Part shown: positions 7,396 through 15,543 of the stretch, piece after piece | Layout of the letters: every line of letters begins with the position of its first letter | How positions within the stretch are numbered: the stretch's first letter is position 1 | DNA from: Acinetobacter lwoffii | GTDB lineage: Bacteria; Pseudomonadota; Gammaproteobacteria; Pseudomonadales; Moraxellaceae | Reading direction: 5' to 3' | Length of the DNA: 36,104 nucleotides | Assembly (NCBI RefSeq): GCF_024129735.1 | Contig: NZ_JAMXXK010000035.1 | Span: 1-36,104, forward strand | Made by a program: the position numbers and the translations under genes | The notes under the pieces: generated by a model | Database searches by the model: none | The model's input: only the letters and a program-made list of their open reading frames with translations | Told to the model about the DNA's origin: nothing

Positions 7396-8271
7396 ATGAA
7401 TCTCGCAGCCTTTGAAGCCTTCGTGAAAGTCATGGAAACCGGTTCGATTTCTCTGGCCGCAGATCAGCTCTTCATTACCCAGCCTGCTGTCACCAAACGT
7501 ATTCACAGTCTGGAAGAATACTTTGGGGTCAAGCTGTTTGAATCTGCCGGACGTGGTGTACAGGCCACCCACGCGGCGCACTCTCTGTTGCCTAAAGTGA
7601 AAAACTGGCTGAATGAACTCGGTGATATTCATTATACCTTGAGCCATGAACAGGGTCAGGTACAGGGCAAACTAAAAATTGGTACCAGCCATCATATCGG
7701 CCTGCATCATCTGCCGAGTCATTTGCGCCATTATGTCCAGGAATATCCGGACGTGACCCTGGATGTGCATTTTGTTGATTCCGAGCAGGCGCATGAACAG
7801 GTAATTGCCGGCGATCTTGAACTGGCATTTTTAACCTTGCCGCCCCGTGGTGATGCGCGTCTGAATTACGTGACCATCTGGAATGATCCTCTGGTCTTTG
7901 TGGTGGCACCATTTCATCCGCTGGCGCAGCAAAAAAGTCTGTGTCTGGAAGATTTGCTCGACTACCCGAGCCTGTTGCCCTCTTCACAGACCTATACCTC
8001 GCAGATTACTTTGGCCGAATTTGAAAAACAGGGTATTAAACCGAAAGTCAGTATGAGCAATAATCCGCTGGAATCGATCCGGATGCTGGTATCGATTGGT
8101 TTGGGCTGGTCGGTATTGCCAAAAACTCTGGTCAATCATGACCTGCACCAACTGGATATTAATCTGGAAATGAACCGTCGTTTGGGCATGGTCTGGCATC
8201 CTGGCCGTACTCAGTCCAAAGCGGCACAGGCCCTAGTTCAGCTCATGCAAGGCGTATCCCTGTCTATTTAA
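7396..8271 (+). CDS. LysR-family regulator next to leuC
   Basis: A 291-residue LysR-type regulator. An N-terminal winged helix-turn-helix ('LAADQLFITQPAVTKRIHSL', residues ~20-40) is followed by a type-2 periplasmic-binding-protein-like effector domain from ~90 on ('GKLKIGTSHHIGLHHLPSHL', 'GDLELAFLTLPP', 'SIRMLVSIGLGWSVLP'). The start is the ATG at 7396, because AGGTGA ends five bases before it; a GTG three codons earlier (7387) overlaps that site. Pseudomonas also carries a LysR gene beside leuC, so control of leuCDB by 2-isopropylmalate or a related metabolite is a fair guess, not shown by the sequence. The promoter should lie in 7259-7390, after the terminator. Confidence 0.92.
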   Translation: MNLAAFEAFVKVMETGSISLAADQLFITQPAVTKRIHSLEEYFGVKLFESAGRGVQATHAAHSLLPKVKNWLNELGDIHYTLSHEQGQVQGKLKIGTSHHIGLHHLPSHLRHYVQEYPDVTLDVHFVDSEQAHEQVIAGDLELAFLTLPPRGDARLNYVTIWNDPLVFVVAPFHPLAQQKSLCLEDLLDYPSLLPSSQTYTSQITLAEFEKQGIKPKVSMSNNPLESIRMLVSIGLGWSVLPKTLVNHDLHQLDINLEMNRRLGMVWHPGRTQSKAAQALVQLMQGVSLSI

Positions 8272-8421
8272 GCTGTTCCTGAACATGCTGCATCCAAAAC
8301 GGTGCAGCATTTTGTTACCTAAATACACCCCATCTGGCGATATCTTTCGAGTATTTTTAAGACAATTCCATTCTTTTGCAGTGCAGAGGAATGCTTAAAA
8401 TTATTCGATGGAGCCTGACGG

Positions 8422-10596
8422 ATGCAGCTCGATTCCCCCCTAAAATCCCACTCTCAAGATAAAACCAATACAAGCAGCCTGTGGCTTTCGGTCAAACCGA
8501 TGCTGCTGCCCACGCCAGCACTTGATTTTGCCGACGAACAGACCGCCAGACACTGCCTGCGCGAATATTTCCTGAATACCTTTGACACCTATGAGCAACT
8601 GTTTGAATGCCTCAAGCATGAAGATGCTTTTTTCATCAAGCCGATTACTTTACGTCATCCGCTGATTTTTTATTTTGCCCATACCGCCACTTTTTTTGTC
8701 AATAAACTGCTGCTCAGCAAGCTGATTAGCGAACGCGTAAATCCGCATTTTGAAAGTATCTTCGCAATCGGTGTAGACGAGATGAGCTGGGATGACCTGG
8801 ATGAAGTGCACTATGACTGGCCCAGTGTGCAGGAAGTCCGTGATTATCGGCATCAGGTACGCGCCCTGATCCTGAACATCCTTGAACATGCTCCGCTAAC
8901 TCTACCCTTAAACTGGCAAAACCCTTGGTGGACCATCATCATGGGCATCGAACATGAACGGATCCATCTGGAAACTTCTTCTGTGCTGATCCGCCAGCAT
9001 GCTTTGGAACATGTACGCCAGCATCCGCAATGGCGTGCCAATATTATTACCGGCATGGCCCCGGATAATATTTTGCTGGATGTGCCGGAAGGCAAAGTGC
9101 ATTTACAGAAAGATTTTAACCATCCATTTTATGGCTGGGACAATGAATACGGCCGGCATGAAGCCGAGGTTGCAGCTTTTGCAGCCTCCAAATATCTGGT
9201 ATCGAATCAGGAATTTCTGGCCTTTGTCGAAGCTGATGGCTATCAGACCGAACACTACTGGAGTGAAGAAGGTCTAGGCTGGCTGCAATTTTCACAAGCT
9301 GCTCATCCCTGTTTCTGGCGCAAAACTGAATTGGGTTGGTCACTGCGATTGATGCTAGAAGAAGTGCCGATGCCTTGGGACTGGCCGGTAGAAGTGAATT
9401 ATCATGAAGCCAAGGCCTTTTGTCAGTGGAAATCCCAACTGCTGGGAAAAACCATTCGCTTGCCGACTGAAGATGAATGGTATCGCCTGTATGCAGTTTC
9501 CGATCTGGATTCAGATTTACCGAGCCCTGAACAGGCCAATATCGAGTTGAAATACGGCACCAGCTCCTGTCCGGTCGATCATTTCAAGCAGGGCGATTTT
9601 TATGATATTCAGGGCAATGTCTGGCAGTGGACTGAAACTCCGATCTATCCATTTCAGGGTTTTCAGGTGCATCCGCTTTATGATGATTTCAGTACACCAA
9701 CCTTTGACGGTCGCCATAACCTGATGAAAGGTGGCTCCTGGATTTCGGCGGGCAATGAAGCTTTATATAGTTCCCGCTACGCCTTCAGACGGCATTTCTT
9801 TCAGCACGCTGGTTTTCGCTACGTCGCTTCTGATCAAGCATTGCAACATTTCCCTTCGCATTATGAAAGCGACCAGCTGGTCTCCCAATATCTGGAATTC
9901 CAGTATGGTATCGAATATTTTGGTATCGCTAATTTTGCCAAAACACTGGTCGATCTGGCACAACCCTATTTTCAGCAAACGCCGTGCCATCGTGCCTTAG
10001 ATATTGGCTGTGCTACCGGCCGCGCCAGCTTTGAACTGGCACGCTCTTTTGATCAGGTAACCGGTTTGGACTTTTCGGCACGCTTTATCCAGCAAGCAGT
10101 TTATTTGGCTCAAGGCCATAGGGTACGTTATCAGCTGCCACTAGAAGGTGAATTAAGCGAAGAAAAAAGCTGTTCACTTGAAGATGTCGCTTTGGATCAG
10201 GTTGCGTCGAAAACGGAATTTTTTCAGGCCGATGCCTGCAACCTGAAAGCACATTTTAGCGGCTATGATTTTATTCTGGCAGCGAATCTGATTGACCGGC
10301 TGCATCATCCGAAAGACTTTTTATTGCAGATTCATAAACGTATCAATATAGGTGGAATTTTAATGCTGAGTTCGCCCTATACCTGGCTGGAAGAACATAC
10401 GGCACGTAGTGAGTGGCTAGGCGGTTTTCAGGAGGATGGGGAAAACATCACGACCTTGGCTGGTATAAGCAATATCTTAACCCAGCACTTTGAATTGGTG
10501 GCCGAACCCCAAGATGTGCCTTTTGTGATTCGAGAAACGGCCAGAAAGTATCAACACACGCTGTCACAAGTCACGATCTGGAAACGTGTTCGCTAA
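8422..10596 (+). CDS. ovoA: OvoA: 5-histidylcysteine sulfoxide synthase / 4-mercaptohistidine N1-methyltransferase
   Basis: A 724-residue, three-part cytosolic enzyme for ovothiol A synthesis. The N-terminal DinB-like part carries the non-heme iron motif H-E-R-I-H-L-E (H178, H182, E184) and His79/His87 upstream. The middle is a formylglycine-generating-enzyme-like fold (residues ~215-475: 'GWDNEYGRHEAEV', 'IRLPTEDEWYRL', 'GNVWQWTETPIYPF', 'MKGGSWISAGNEA', 'SRYAFRRHFFQHAGFRYV'). The C-terminus (from ~500) is an SAM methyltransferase with motif I 'ALDIGCATGRASFELA'. OvoA joins cysteine to histidine oxidatively at C5 and the methyltransferase part acts on the imidazole later. The PLP lyase OvoB, needed to cleave the sulfoxide, is not in this window. 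Length and domain order are complete. Confidence 0.93.
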   Translation: MQLDSPLKSHSQDKTNTSSLWLSVKPMLLPTPALDFADEQTARHCLREYFLNTFDTYEQLFECLKHEDAFFIKPITLRHPLIFYFAHTATFFVNKLLLSKLISERVNPHFESIFAIGVDEMSWDDLDEVHYDWPSVQEVRDYRHQVRALILNILEHAPLTLPLNWQNPWWTIIMGIEHERIHLETSSVLIRQHALEHVRQHPQWRANIITGMAPDNILLDVPEGKVHLQKDFNHPFYGWDNEYGRHEAEVAAFAASKYLVSNQEFLAFVEADGYQTEHYWSEEGLGWLQFSQAAHPCFWRKTELGWSLRLMLEEVPMPWDWPVEVNYHEAKAFCQWKSQLLGKTIRLPTEDEWYRLYAVSDLDSDLPSPEQANIELKYGTSSCPVDHFKQGDFYDIQGNVWQWTETPIYPFQGFQVHPLYDDFSTPTFDGRHNLMKGGSWISAGNEALYSSRYAFRRHFFQHAGFRYVASDQALQHFPSHYESDQLVSQYLEFQYGIEYFGIANFAKTLVDLAQPYFQQTPCHRALDIGCATGRASFELARSFDQVTGLDFSARFIQQAVYLAQGHRVRYQLPLEGELSEEKSCSLEDVALDQVASKTEFFQADACNLKAHFSGYDFILAANLIDRLHHPKDFLLQIHKRINIGGILMLSSPYTWLEEHTARSEWLGGFQEDGENITTLAGISNILTQHFELVAEPQDVPFVIRETARKYQHTLSQVTIWKRVR

Positions 10597-10617
10597 AGGT
10601 AAGGTGATGGCCTAAAA

Positions 10618-10641
10618 AAAGCCAATCATACGATTGGCTTT
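10618..10641. terminator. Bidirectional terminator between ovoA and the DUF2789 gene
   Basis: A ten-pair stem (AAAGCCAATC / GATTGGCTTT) with loop ATAC has an A-run on one side and a T-rich stretch on the other, between two convergent genes. Confidence 0.88.
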
Positions 10642-10646
10642 ATATC

Positions 10647-10895
10647 TTATCCTTCACTGGTTGAATTTTCATGCAAGGATTCATTGAGTTGATCTACCAC
10701 AATCGCCCATTCGCCATCAGAGGCTATTTTCTCGCTTAAAAATTGACGTTGTGCCTCTGACCAATACGGCGCATCCAGTAAAGTCAGATCTTTATGCAAT
10801 TGATGCTCGTGAATAAATGTTTCAATACCTTCTGCACTGGCATCCAAGCCAAGCTGCTGGAACAGATGTGTCATACGCGGTCGAACGTGAGTCAT
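10647..10895 (-). CDS. DUF2789 family protein
   Basis: An 82-residue soluble protein of the DUF2789 family, recognisable by 'HLFQQLGLDASAEGIETFI' at the start and 'APYWSEAQRQFLSEKIASDG' with 'WAIVVDQLNESL' in the second half. A GAGG ribosome site sits eight bases before the ATG. It is monocistronic: convergent with ovoA across a shared terminator and facing upstream intergenic DNA. The role of the family is unknown. Confidence 0.88.
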   Translation of the reverse strand: MTHVRPRMTHLFQQLGLDASAEGIETFIHEHQLHKDLTLLDAPYWSEAQRQFLSEKIASDGEWAIVVDQLNESLHENSTSEG

Positions 10896-11002
10896 ATCTC
10901 ATACCTCAGAATCTACTATTGTTATCATGTCCTGTTTTTTGAGCATAGCATGTCTGATTCAGCCGGACTGTGAAAAAACATTAATATTCAAATGAGGCAA
11001 AT

Positions 11003-11026
11003 AAAAAGCACAACCGAAGTTGTGCT
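11003..11026 (-). terminator. Intrinsic terminator after the HAD-IB phosphatase gene
   Basis: On the minus strand the stem AGCACAAC / GTTGTGCT closes a TTCG tetraloop and is followed by TTTTTAT, about 30 bases after the stop codon. Confidence 0.88.
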
Positions 11027-11056
11027 GAATAAATCACATGAATGGGACTAGAATAC

Positions 11057-11707
11057 TTAGATCGACCAGTCCTGTATTTCCCAGCCCTGTTCTTGGGCTA
11101 GACTTTCTAAGCGATCATCCGGATTGACTGCAATGGCATGATCCGCATATTCCAGCAAGAAACGGTCATTAATCGAATCTGAATAGGCCCAAGACTCGGT
11201 TACATCGCGACCTTCCAGCCATTGTTCCAGGCGCACCAGCTTCCCTTGCTGATAGCATGCGGTATTGATGACTTTACCAGTATATTTCCCATCAATGACT
11301 TCAGCATTGGTGGCAATAATTTCAGTAATTCCGAATTCACGAAAAATGGGGGCAGTAATAAAGTCTGAAGTCGCGGTAATGCCCACTAAGGCATGCCCTG
11401 CTTCACGGTGGCGCTCAATGGCTTTAAAACCTTCGGGACGCATTTGTGGACGAATGACTTTTTGCATGAACAGTTGATGTAATTCAGTCAAATAATCATT
11501 GTCATGTTTGGTCAGAAACTGGAACACAAATTCATTATAGGCATAAGGATCCAGCTGGCCTTTTTTATAATCATCATAGAACTTGTCATTCATGGCGCGA
11601 TGCTGAACTGGATCGACCAGGCCCTCACTGACCAAAAACTCTCCCCAAGAATGATCCGAATCCGTGTTTAACAAGGTGTGATCGAGATCAAATAGCGCCA
11701 ATTTCAT
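11057..11707 (-). CDS. HAD-IB family phosphatase (SerB/histidinol-phosphatase-like)
   Basis: A 216-residue haloacid-dehalogenase hydrolase of subfamily IB. Motif I is 'LFDLDHTLLN' (nucleophile D7 and acid/base D9); motif II is the Thr in 'GITATSDF'; motif IV is 'YSDSINDRFLLEYADHAIAV' with the metal-binding aspartates. A helical cap lies between residues ~15 and 80. It is divergent from rppH-ptsP. The same trio (HAD, rppH, ptsP) occurs in Pseudomonas as PA0335-PA0336-PA0337, and PA0335 has, to my recollection, been reported as a histidinol-phosphate phosphatase. That makes histidine synthesis the best guess, but the substrate cannot be read from sequence. Confidence 0.9.
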   Translation of the reverse strand: MKLALFDLDHTLLNTDSDHSWGEFLVSEGLVDPVQHRAMNDKFYDDYKKGQLDPYAYNEFVFQFLTKHDNDYLTELHQLFMQKVIRPQMRPEGFKAIERHREAGHALVGITATSDFITAPIFREFGITEIIATNAEVIDGKYTGKVINTACYQQGKLVRLEQWLEGRDVTESWAYSDSINDRFLLEYADHAIAVNPDDRLESLAQEQGWEIQDWSI

Positions 11708-11889
11708 GAAAATACTCGTTAAAACTGAAATTTAAGAAAAAAATTGTAAATCTATCTCCGCTAGTCGATAGAAATTCGTTAAGATCATAGCAATTTTAAC
11801 ATTTTTAAACTTTGCTTTTTTCGAGTTGGATAACGAAATAATGCTCCCCGATGGCAAAGGCATAAATTAAACAATTTTTAGGTAGCCAA

Positions 11890-12372
11890 ATGATCGACTC
11901 TGAAGGTTTCCGACCGAATGTCGGGATCATTTTGGCAAACGATGCTGGACAGGTTTTATGGGCAAAACGCATTGGTCATAATGCATGGCAATTTCCACAA
12001 GGCGGGATCCAATATGGAGAAACCCCCGAGCAGGCACTCTATCGTGAGCTGAGAGAAGAAGTTGGCTTATTGCCCGAACACGTCCAGATAGTCGCGCAAA
12101 CCAAAGGCTGGTTGCGCTATCGTTTGCCGCATCGATACATTCGTACGGACTCTGATCCGGTCTGTATCGGTCAAAAACAAAAGTGGTTTTTACTCAAACT
12201 CACGGCCCCCGTTCAGCATATTCAGTTGAATCTGTCTGATCCGCCCGAATTTGATCAATGGCAATGGGTCAGTTATTGGTACCCACTCGGTCAAGTCGTG
12301 AATTTCAAACGTGATGTTTACCGCAAAGCCTTGGTGGAGTTGTGTCAGCAACTGCCCCAGCAAAAACCTTAA
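11890..12372 (+). CDS. rppH: RNA pyrophosphohydrolase (Nudix)
   Basis: A 160-residue Nudix enzyme that removes pyrophosphate from 5'-triphosphorylated mRNA and so opens it to RNase E decay. The N-terminus '[20 protein letters not shown]' and '[12 protein letters not shown]' are typical of RppH. The Nudix box spans residues 38-60, with the G-x5-E-x7-REL-x-EE-x-GL pattern complete. Length equals that of E. coli RppH to within a few residues. ptsP follows 89 bp later, with a terminator-like hairpin overlapping the rppH stop codon. Confidence 0.97.
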   Translation: MIDSEGFRPNVGIILANDAGQVLWAKRIGHNAWQFPQGGIQYGETPEQALYRELREEVGLLPEHVQIVAQTKGWLRYRLPHRYIRTDSDPVCIGQKQKWFLLKLTAPVQHIQLNLSDPPEFDQWQWVSYWYPLGQVVNFKRDVYRKALVELCQQLPQQKP

Positions 12373-12400
12373 AAAATCGCATAAATAATGCAGATTTTTT
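12371..12400 (+). terminator. Terminator-like hairpin between rppH and ptsP
   Basis: AAAAAATC-GCAT pairs with ATGC-A-GATTTTTT (one bulged A, five-base loop), ending in a T-run. It starts in the rppH stop codon. It may end the rppH transcript or let only part of it read into ptsP. Confidence 0.7.
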
Positions 12401-12461
12401 ACGCGGCTATTGTTATAAATAAACTTCATTACTGAAATTCTGAATAGACGGAGCAGACCTT

Positions 12462-14759
12462 ATGTCGAATATGCAACTGGACACCTTGAGACGTATTGTT
12501 CAGGAGATCAATGCTTCCACCAGTTTGCATGAATCACTCGACATTATGGTCAAGCATGTGGCCGAGGCCATGCAGGTTGATGTCTGCTCGATCTACCTCC
12601 TCGATGAACGCAATCAGCGTTATTTACTCATGGCGTCTAAAGGCCTAAATGCAGAATCTGTCGGCCATGTGTCTTTGCAGACCGGTGAAGGTCTGGTGGG
12701 CCTGGTTGGGCAGCGTGAGGAAATTGTCAATCTGGACAATGCCCCTAAACACGAGCGCTTCCTGTTTTTACCTGAAACCGGTGAGGAAATTTATAACTCC
12801 TTCCTCGGTGTGCCGGTGATGTATCGCCGTAAGGTCATGGGTGTACTGGTGGTTCAGAATAAAGAATCACAGGACTTTTCTGAAGCTGCTGAATCCTTTC
12901 TGGTCACGCTCTGTGCGCAGCTTTCTGGCGTCATCGCCCATGCCCATGCCGTCGGCAATATCGATGTATTCCGTAAGCCAAGCAACCTGCCCGCCTATAA
13001 AACCTTTCAGGGAGTTTCTGGCTCCGGTGGTATTGCCTTAGGTCGTGCAGTGATTCTGTATCCACCGGCAGATCTTGCCGCAGTCCCTGACCGTGAAGCA
13101 GATGACATCAGCGAAGAACTGCAGCTCTTAGATAACGCCCTGAATTCAGTCCGCGAAGAAATTCAGTCGCTAGATGACAAAATGCAGGATGCGTTGATGG
13201 CCGAGGAACGCGCACTATTTAGCGTGTTCTTGCGTATGCTGGATGAAAATGCCCTGCCTTCAGAAATCAAGGCCTTTATTCGTGAAGGTCACTGGGCACA
13301 AGGCGCCGTGCGAATTGTCATTGACAATCATGTGGCACAATTTTCCCAGATGGAAGATGATTATTTACGTGAGCGAGTGGCGGACTTAAAAGATCTGGGT
13401 CGCCGCATTCTGGCACGTTTACAGGAAGCCGATGCCAGTCACCGTGAATTGACCGATGAAAGTATTCTGATTGGTGAGGAAATATCGACGGCTGCACTGG
13501 TTGAACTGCCCGTGGATAAAATTGCCGCGATTGTCACCACTGAAGGCGCCATGAACTCGCATATGGTGATTGTGGCGCGTGCCCTTGGCATTCCCACCGT
13601 AGTCGGCGTAACCGAACTGCCAATCAACACCCTCGATGATGTCGAGATGATTGTCGATGCACATCAGGGGCGGGTGTTTATTAATCCGCCACGTCGCCTG
13701 CGCAGTCGCTATAAAGAAATTCAAAAAGAAGAAGAACAGATTGCCAAAGATTTGCGCCAGTACGAAACCAAAGATGCGATTACTCCGGATGGCGTAGCGG
13801 TCAAACTCTACGTCAATACCGGCCTGATGATTGATGTGGTGCGTGGCGTGCAGCGCGGTGCCAAAGGTGTCGGTTTATACCGTTCTGAAATTCCGTTTAT
13901 GTTGCGTGACCGCTTCCCGGGCGAAGAAGAACAACGTGCGATTTATCGTCAGCAGCTTAGTCACTTTGCCAATAAACCGGTGGTGATGCGGACGCTGGAC
14001 ATTGGTGCAGACAAAGACCTGCCGTATTTCTCGATTGAAGAAGAAAATTCGGCACTCGGCTGGCGCGGCATTCGTTTTACCCTGGATCATCCGGAAATTT
14101 TTTCTTCACAGATTCGCGCCATGCTCAAGGCCAGTATCGGGCTGAATAACCTGCATATTCTGCTGCCGATGGTGACCAGTGTCAGCGAAGTCGAGGAAGC
14201 GCTCTACCTGCTAGAACGTGATCATGCGGCGATTCAGGAAGAAGAACAGGTCAAGGTAAACAAGCCAAAACTCGGCATCATGGTGGAAGTGCCAAGTGTG
14301 CTACATCAGATTGATGAATTTTCCGAACTGGTGGATTTCTTCTCGGTCGGCTCCAACGATCTAACCCAATATCTGTTGGCTGTGGATCGCAATAATCCAC
14401 GGGTAGCCAATGTCTATTCACATTTACACCCTGCAGTACTGCGTGCCCTGACCCGTCTGGTGCAGGACTGTCATCGTAATGAAAAACCGGTCAGTATCTG
14501 CGGTGAAATGGCGGGCGATCCGCTGTCTGCAGTTTTGCTCATGGCCATGGGCTTTAATACCCTGTCGATGAGTTCCAGTAATATTTTGCGGGTACGTAAA
14601 ACCATTTGTCATGTTCCGATGAGTGATGCACAGGATTTGCTGCAACATGTGTTAAAAATGGACAATCCGCTCATGGTAAAAAGCTGGTTAGAATATTATT
14701 TCAGAACCCATGGTTTAGGGGATATGGTGAAATCTGCATCACGTATGGTGAGTGCCTAA
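12462..14759 (+). CDS. ptsP: PtsP, enzyme I of the nitrogen phosphotransferase system
   Basis: A 765-residue cytosolic enzyme that takes phosphate from PEP and passes it to NPr (PtsO), the first step of the nitrogen-PTS relay. An N-terminal GAF domain (~residues 15-165; 'ASTSLHESLDIMVKHVAEAM', 'GEGLVGLVGQREEIVNLDNA') distinguishes it from sugar-PTS enzyme I. Then come the enzyme I N-terminal helical domain (~180-300), the swivelling phosphohistidine domain with H367 in 'TTEGAMNSHMVIVARALGIP', and the PEP-binding TIM barrel (~430-720) with 'GVGLYRSEIPFM', 'RTLDIGADKDLP', 'FFSVGSNDLTQYLLAVDRNN' and the catalytic Cys in 'ICGEMAGDP'. GGAG eight bases before the ATG sets the start. It probably forms an operon with the small gene at 14802. 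Confidence 0.97.
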   Translation: MSNMQLDTLRRIVQEINASTSLHESLDIMVKHVAEAMQVDVCSIYLLDERNQRYLLMASKGLNAESVGHVSLQTGEGLVGLVGQREEIVNLDNAPKHERFLFLPETGEEIYNSFLGVPVMYRRKVMGVLVVQNKESQDFSEAAESFLVTLCAQLSGVIAHAHAVGNIDVFRKPSNLPAYKTFQGVSGSGGIALGRAVILYPPADLAAVPDREADDISEELQLLDNALNSVREEIQSLDDKMQDALMAEERALFSVFLRMLDENALPSEIKAFIREGHWAQGAVRIVIDNHVAQFSQMEDDYLRERVADLKDLGRRILARLQEADASHRELTDESILIGEEISTAALVELPVDKIAAIVTTEGAMNSHMVIVARALGIPTVVGVTELPINTLDDVEMIVDAHQGRVFINPPRRLRSRYKEIQKEEEQIAKDLRQYETKDAITPDGVAVKLYVNTGLMIDVVRGVQRGAKGVGLYRSEIPFMLRDRFPGEEEQRAIYRQQLSHFANKPVVMRTLDIGADKDLPYFSIEEENSALGWRGIRFTLDHPEIFSSQIRAMLKASIGLNNLHILLPMVTSVSEVEEALYLLERDHAAIQEEEQVKVNKPKLGIMVEVPSVLHQIDEFSELVDFFSVGSNDLTQYLLAVDRNNPRVANVYSHLHPAVLRALTRLVQDCHRNEKPVSICGEMAGDPLSAVLLMAMGFNTLSMSSSNILRVRKTICHVPMSDAQDLLQHVLKMDNPLMVKSWLEYYFRTHGLGDMVKSASRMVSA

Positions 14760-14801
14760 TACGGGACTTTTTCCAGTCCCTCGACAGTGGTAGAGGTGGT
14801 T

Positions 14802-15302
14802 ATGGAATTTCTGGTCATCCTGTTCATGATGGTTGCGGTGTTCTATGTGGTCATTCTTGCACCGGCCTTGGCTGCCCGCAAAGAAGCTCATAATTCCGGT
14901 TCATCTTATATACGCCCCGCCAGCAATCGAGCAATGAGCTATGCCGATCGGCCTAAAATGACTCCATTATTGGGCATTGAAATTTCGGCATCGCAACGGC
15001 GGCGTTTAGGCAGAGATGACCCCTCCGTCATTGCTGCCAGACTCTATCACCAACAAAAAGATCAATTTGCCAGTTTTCAGCAGGCCAGACCACAGCCTCA
15101 TTCCCCTCACCACAAAGCACCAGTGCAAAGCAAACTCAATAAATTCTTTAATGACTTAATCGCGGATGAATCGACAACATCATCCCGGTATCCAAATCAA
15201 TATTCGCAAACTCGTAACAACCGGCCTGTCGCCCCGCTCTCTCCAGTTAAAACTAATCCTAAGCAGCCCCCACGTCGTCCCCAGCCACCTTACAGACCTT
15301 AA
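14802..15302 (+). CDS. Membrane-anchored protein of unknown function downstream of ptsP
   Basis: A 166-residue protein with one N-terminal transmembrane segment ('MEFLVILFMMVAVFYVVILA') followed by a hydrophilic tail rich in Pro, Gln, Ser and Arg, ending in a proline-rich 'PKQPPRRPQPPYRP'. The C-terminal half is low complexity and probably disordered. The start is the ATG at 14802, since GAGG ends six bases before it; a GTG at 14787 would be an upstream alternative. It follows ptsP by 42 bp and is likely co-transcribed. I do not recognise a family. Its stop codon overlaps, on the other strand, the last codons of the small gene at 15299-15478. Confidence 0.78.
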   Translation: MEFLVILFMMVAVFYVVILAPALAARKEAHNSGSSYIRPASNRAMSYADRPKMTPLLGIEISASQRRRLGRDDPSVIAARLYHQQKDQFASFQQARPQPHSPHHKAPVQSKLNKFFNDLIADESTTSSRYPNQYSQTRNNRPVAPLSPVKTNPKQPPRRPQPPYRP

Positions 15303-15478
15303 GCGGCCATTAAAAAAGGGCGATCTTCCATGGAATATCGCCCTTGTCTGTGCTTGTTGTAGCCACGTTTTGAATTTTTCTTTCGATCTACAAAAACCTG
15401 GCTTTTGTTGACTTCATGCATGTGTTTTGCCACAAAATTGTGGATCACCACCTGCTCGGCTGTTTTTTTCTTGGCCAT
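15299..15478 (-). CDS. Small basic protein whose ORF crosses its own terminator; ArfA-like expression, DUF7230-like sequence
   Basis: A 59-codon frame starting MAKKKTAEQVVIHNF and continuing through VAKHMHEVNKSQVFVDRKKN and SKRGYNKHRQGRYS. I checked it codon by codon on the minus strand. The pattern N-x-VAK-x-MH-x-x-N..VF-x-DRKK..KRG-x-x-KH resembles short DUF7230-type proteins, and the basic KK/KRGY/KH tail recalls the C-terminus of ArfA, but neither match is certain. A near-perfect promoter (15516-15543) lies upstream. The striking feature is that the intrinsic terminator (15311-15345) lies inside the frame and the stop codon (TAA at 15299-15301) comes after the T-run. A terminated mRNA should therefore carry about 54 codons and no stop. 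Ribosome-rescue factor ArfA is expressed in this way in several bacteria. Function here is inference. Confidence 0.75.
   Translation of the reverse strand: MAKKKTAEQVVIHNFVAKHMHEVNKSQVFVDRKKNSKRGYNKHRQGRYSMEDRPFLMAA
15311..15345 (-). terminator. Strong intrinsic terminator inside the small minus-strand ORF
   Basis: Read on the minus strand, a nine-pair stem (AAGGGCGAT / ATCGCCCTT) encloses a 12-base loop that is itself the near-palindrome TTCCATGGAA, and is followed by TTTTTT. On the plus strand no T-run follows, so it points leftward. It covers codons for GRYSMEDRPF of the small protein. Confidence 0.9.
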
Positions 15479-15515
15479 CTTGCTCTCTATATAATTTGGA
15501 GGAAGGAGTGAGATA

Positions 15516-15543
15516 ATTATAGGGCCGACTGACTAATTTTCAA
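15516..15543 (-). promoter_or_regulatory. Sigma70-type promoter of the small minus-strand gene
   Basis: On the minus strand TTGAAA (complement of 15538-15543), a 16-bp spacer and a perfect TATAAT (complement of 15516-15521) lie about 38 bp before the ATG at 15478. The expected transcript from here to the terminator is about 195-200 nt. Confidence 0.78.
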
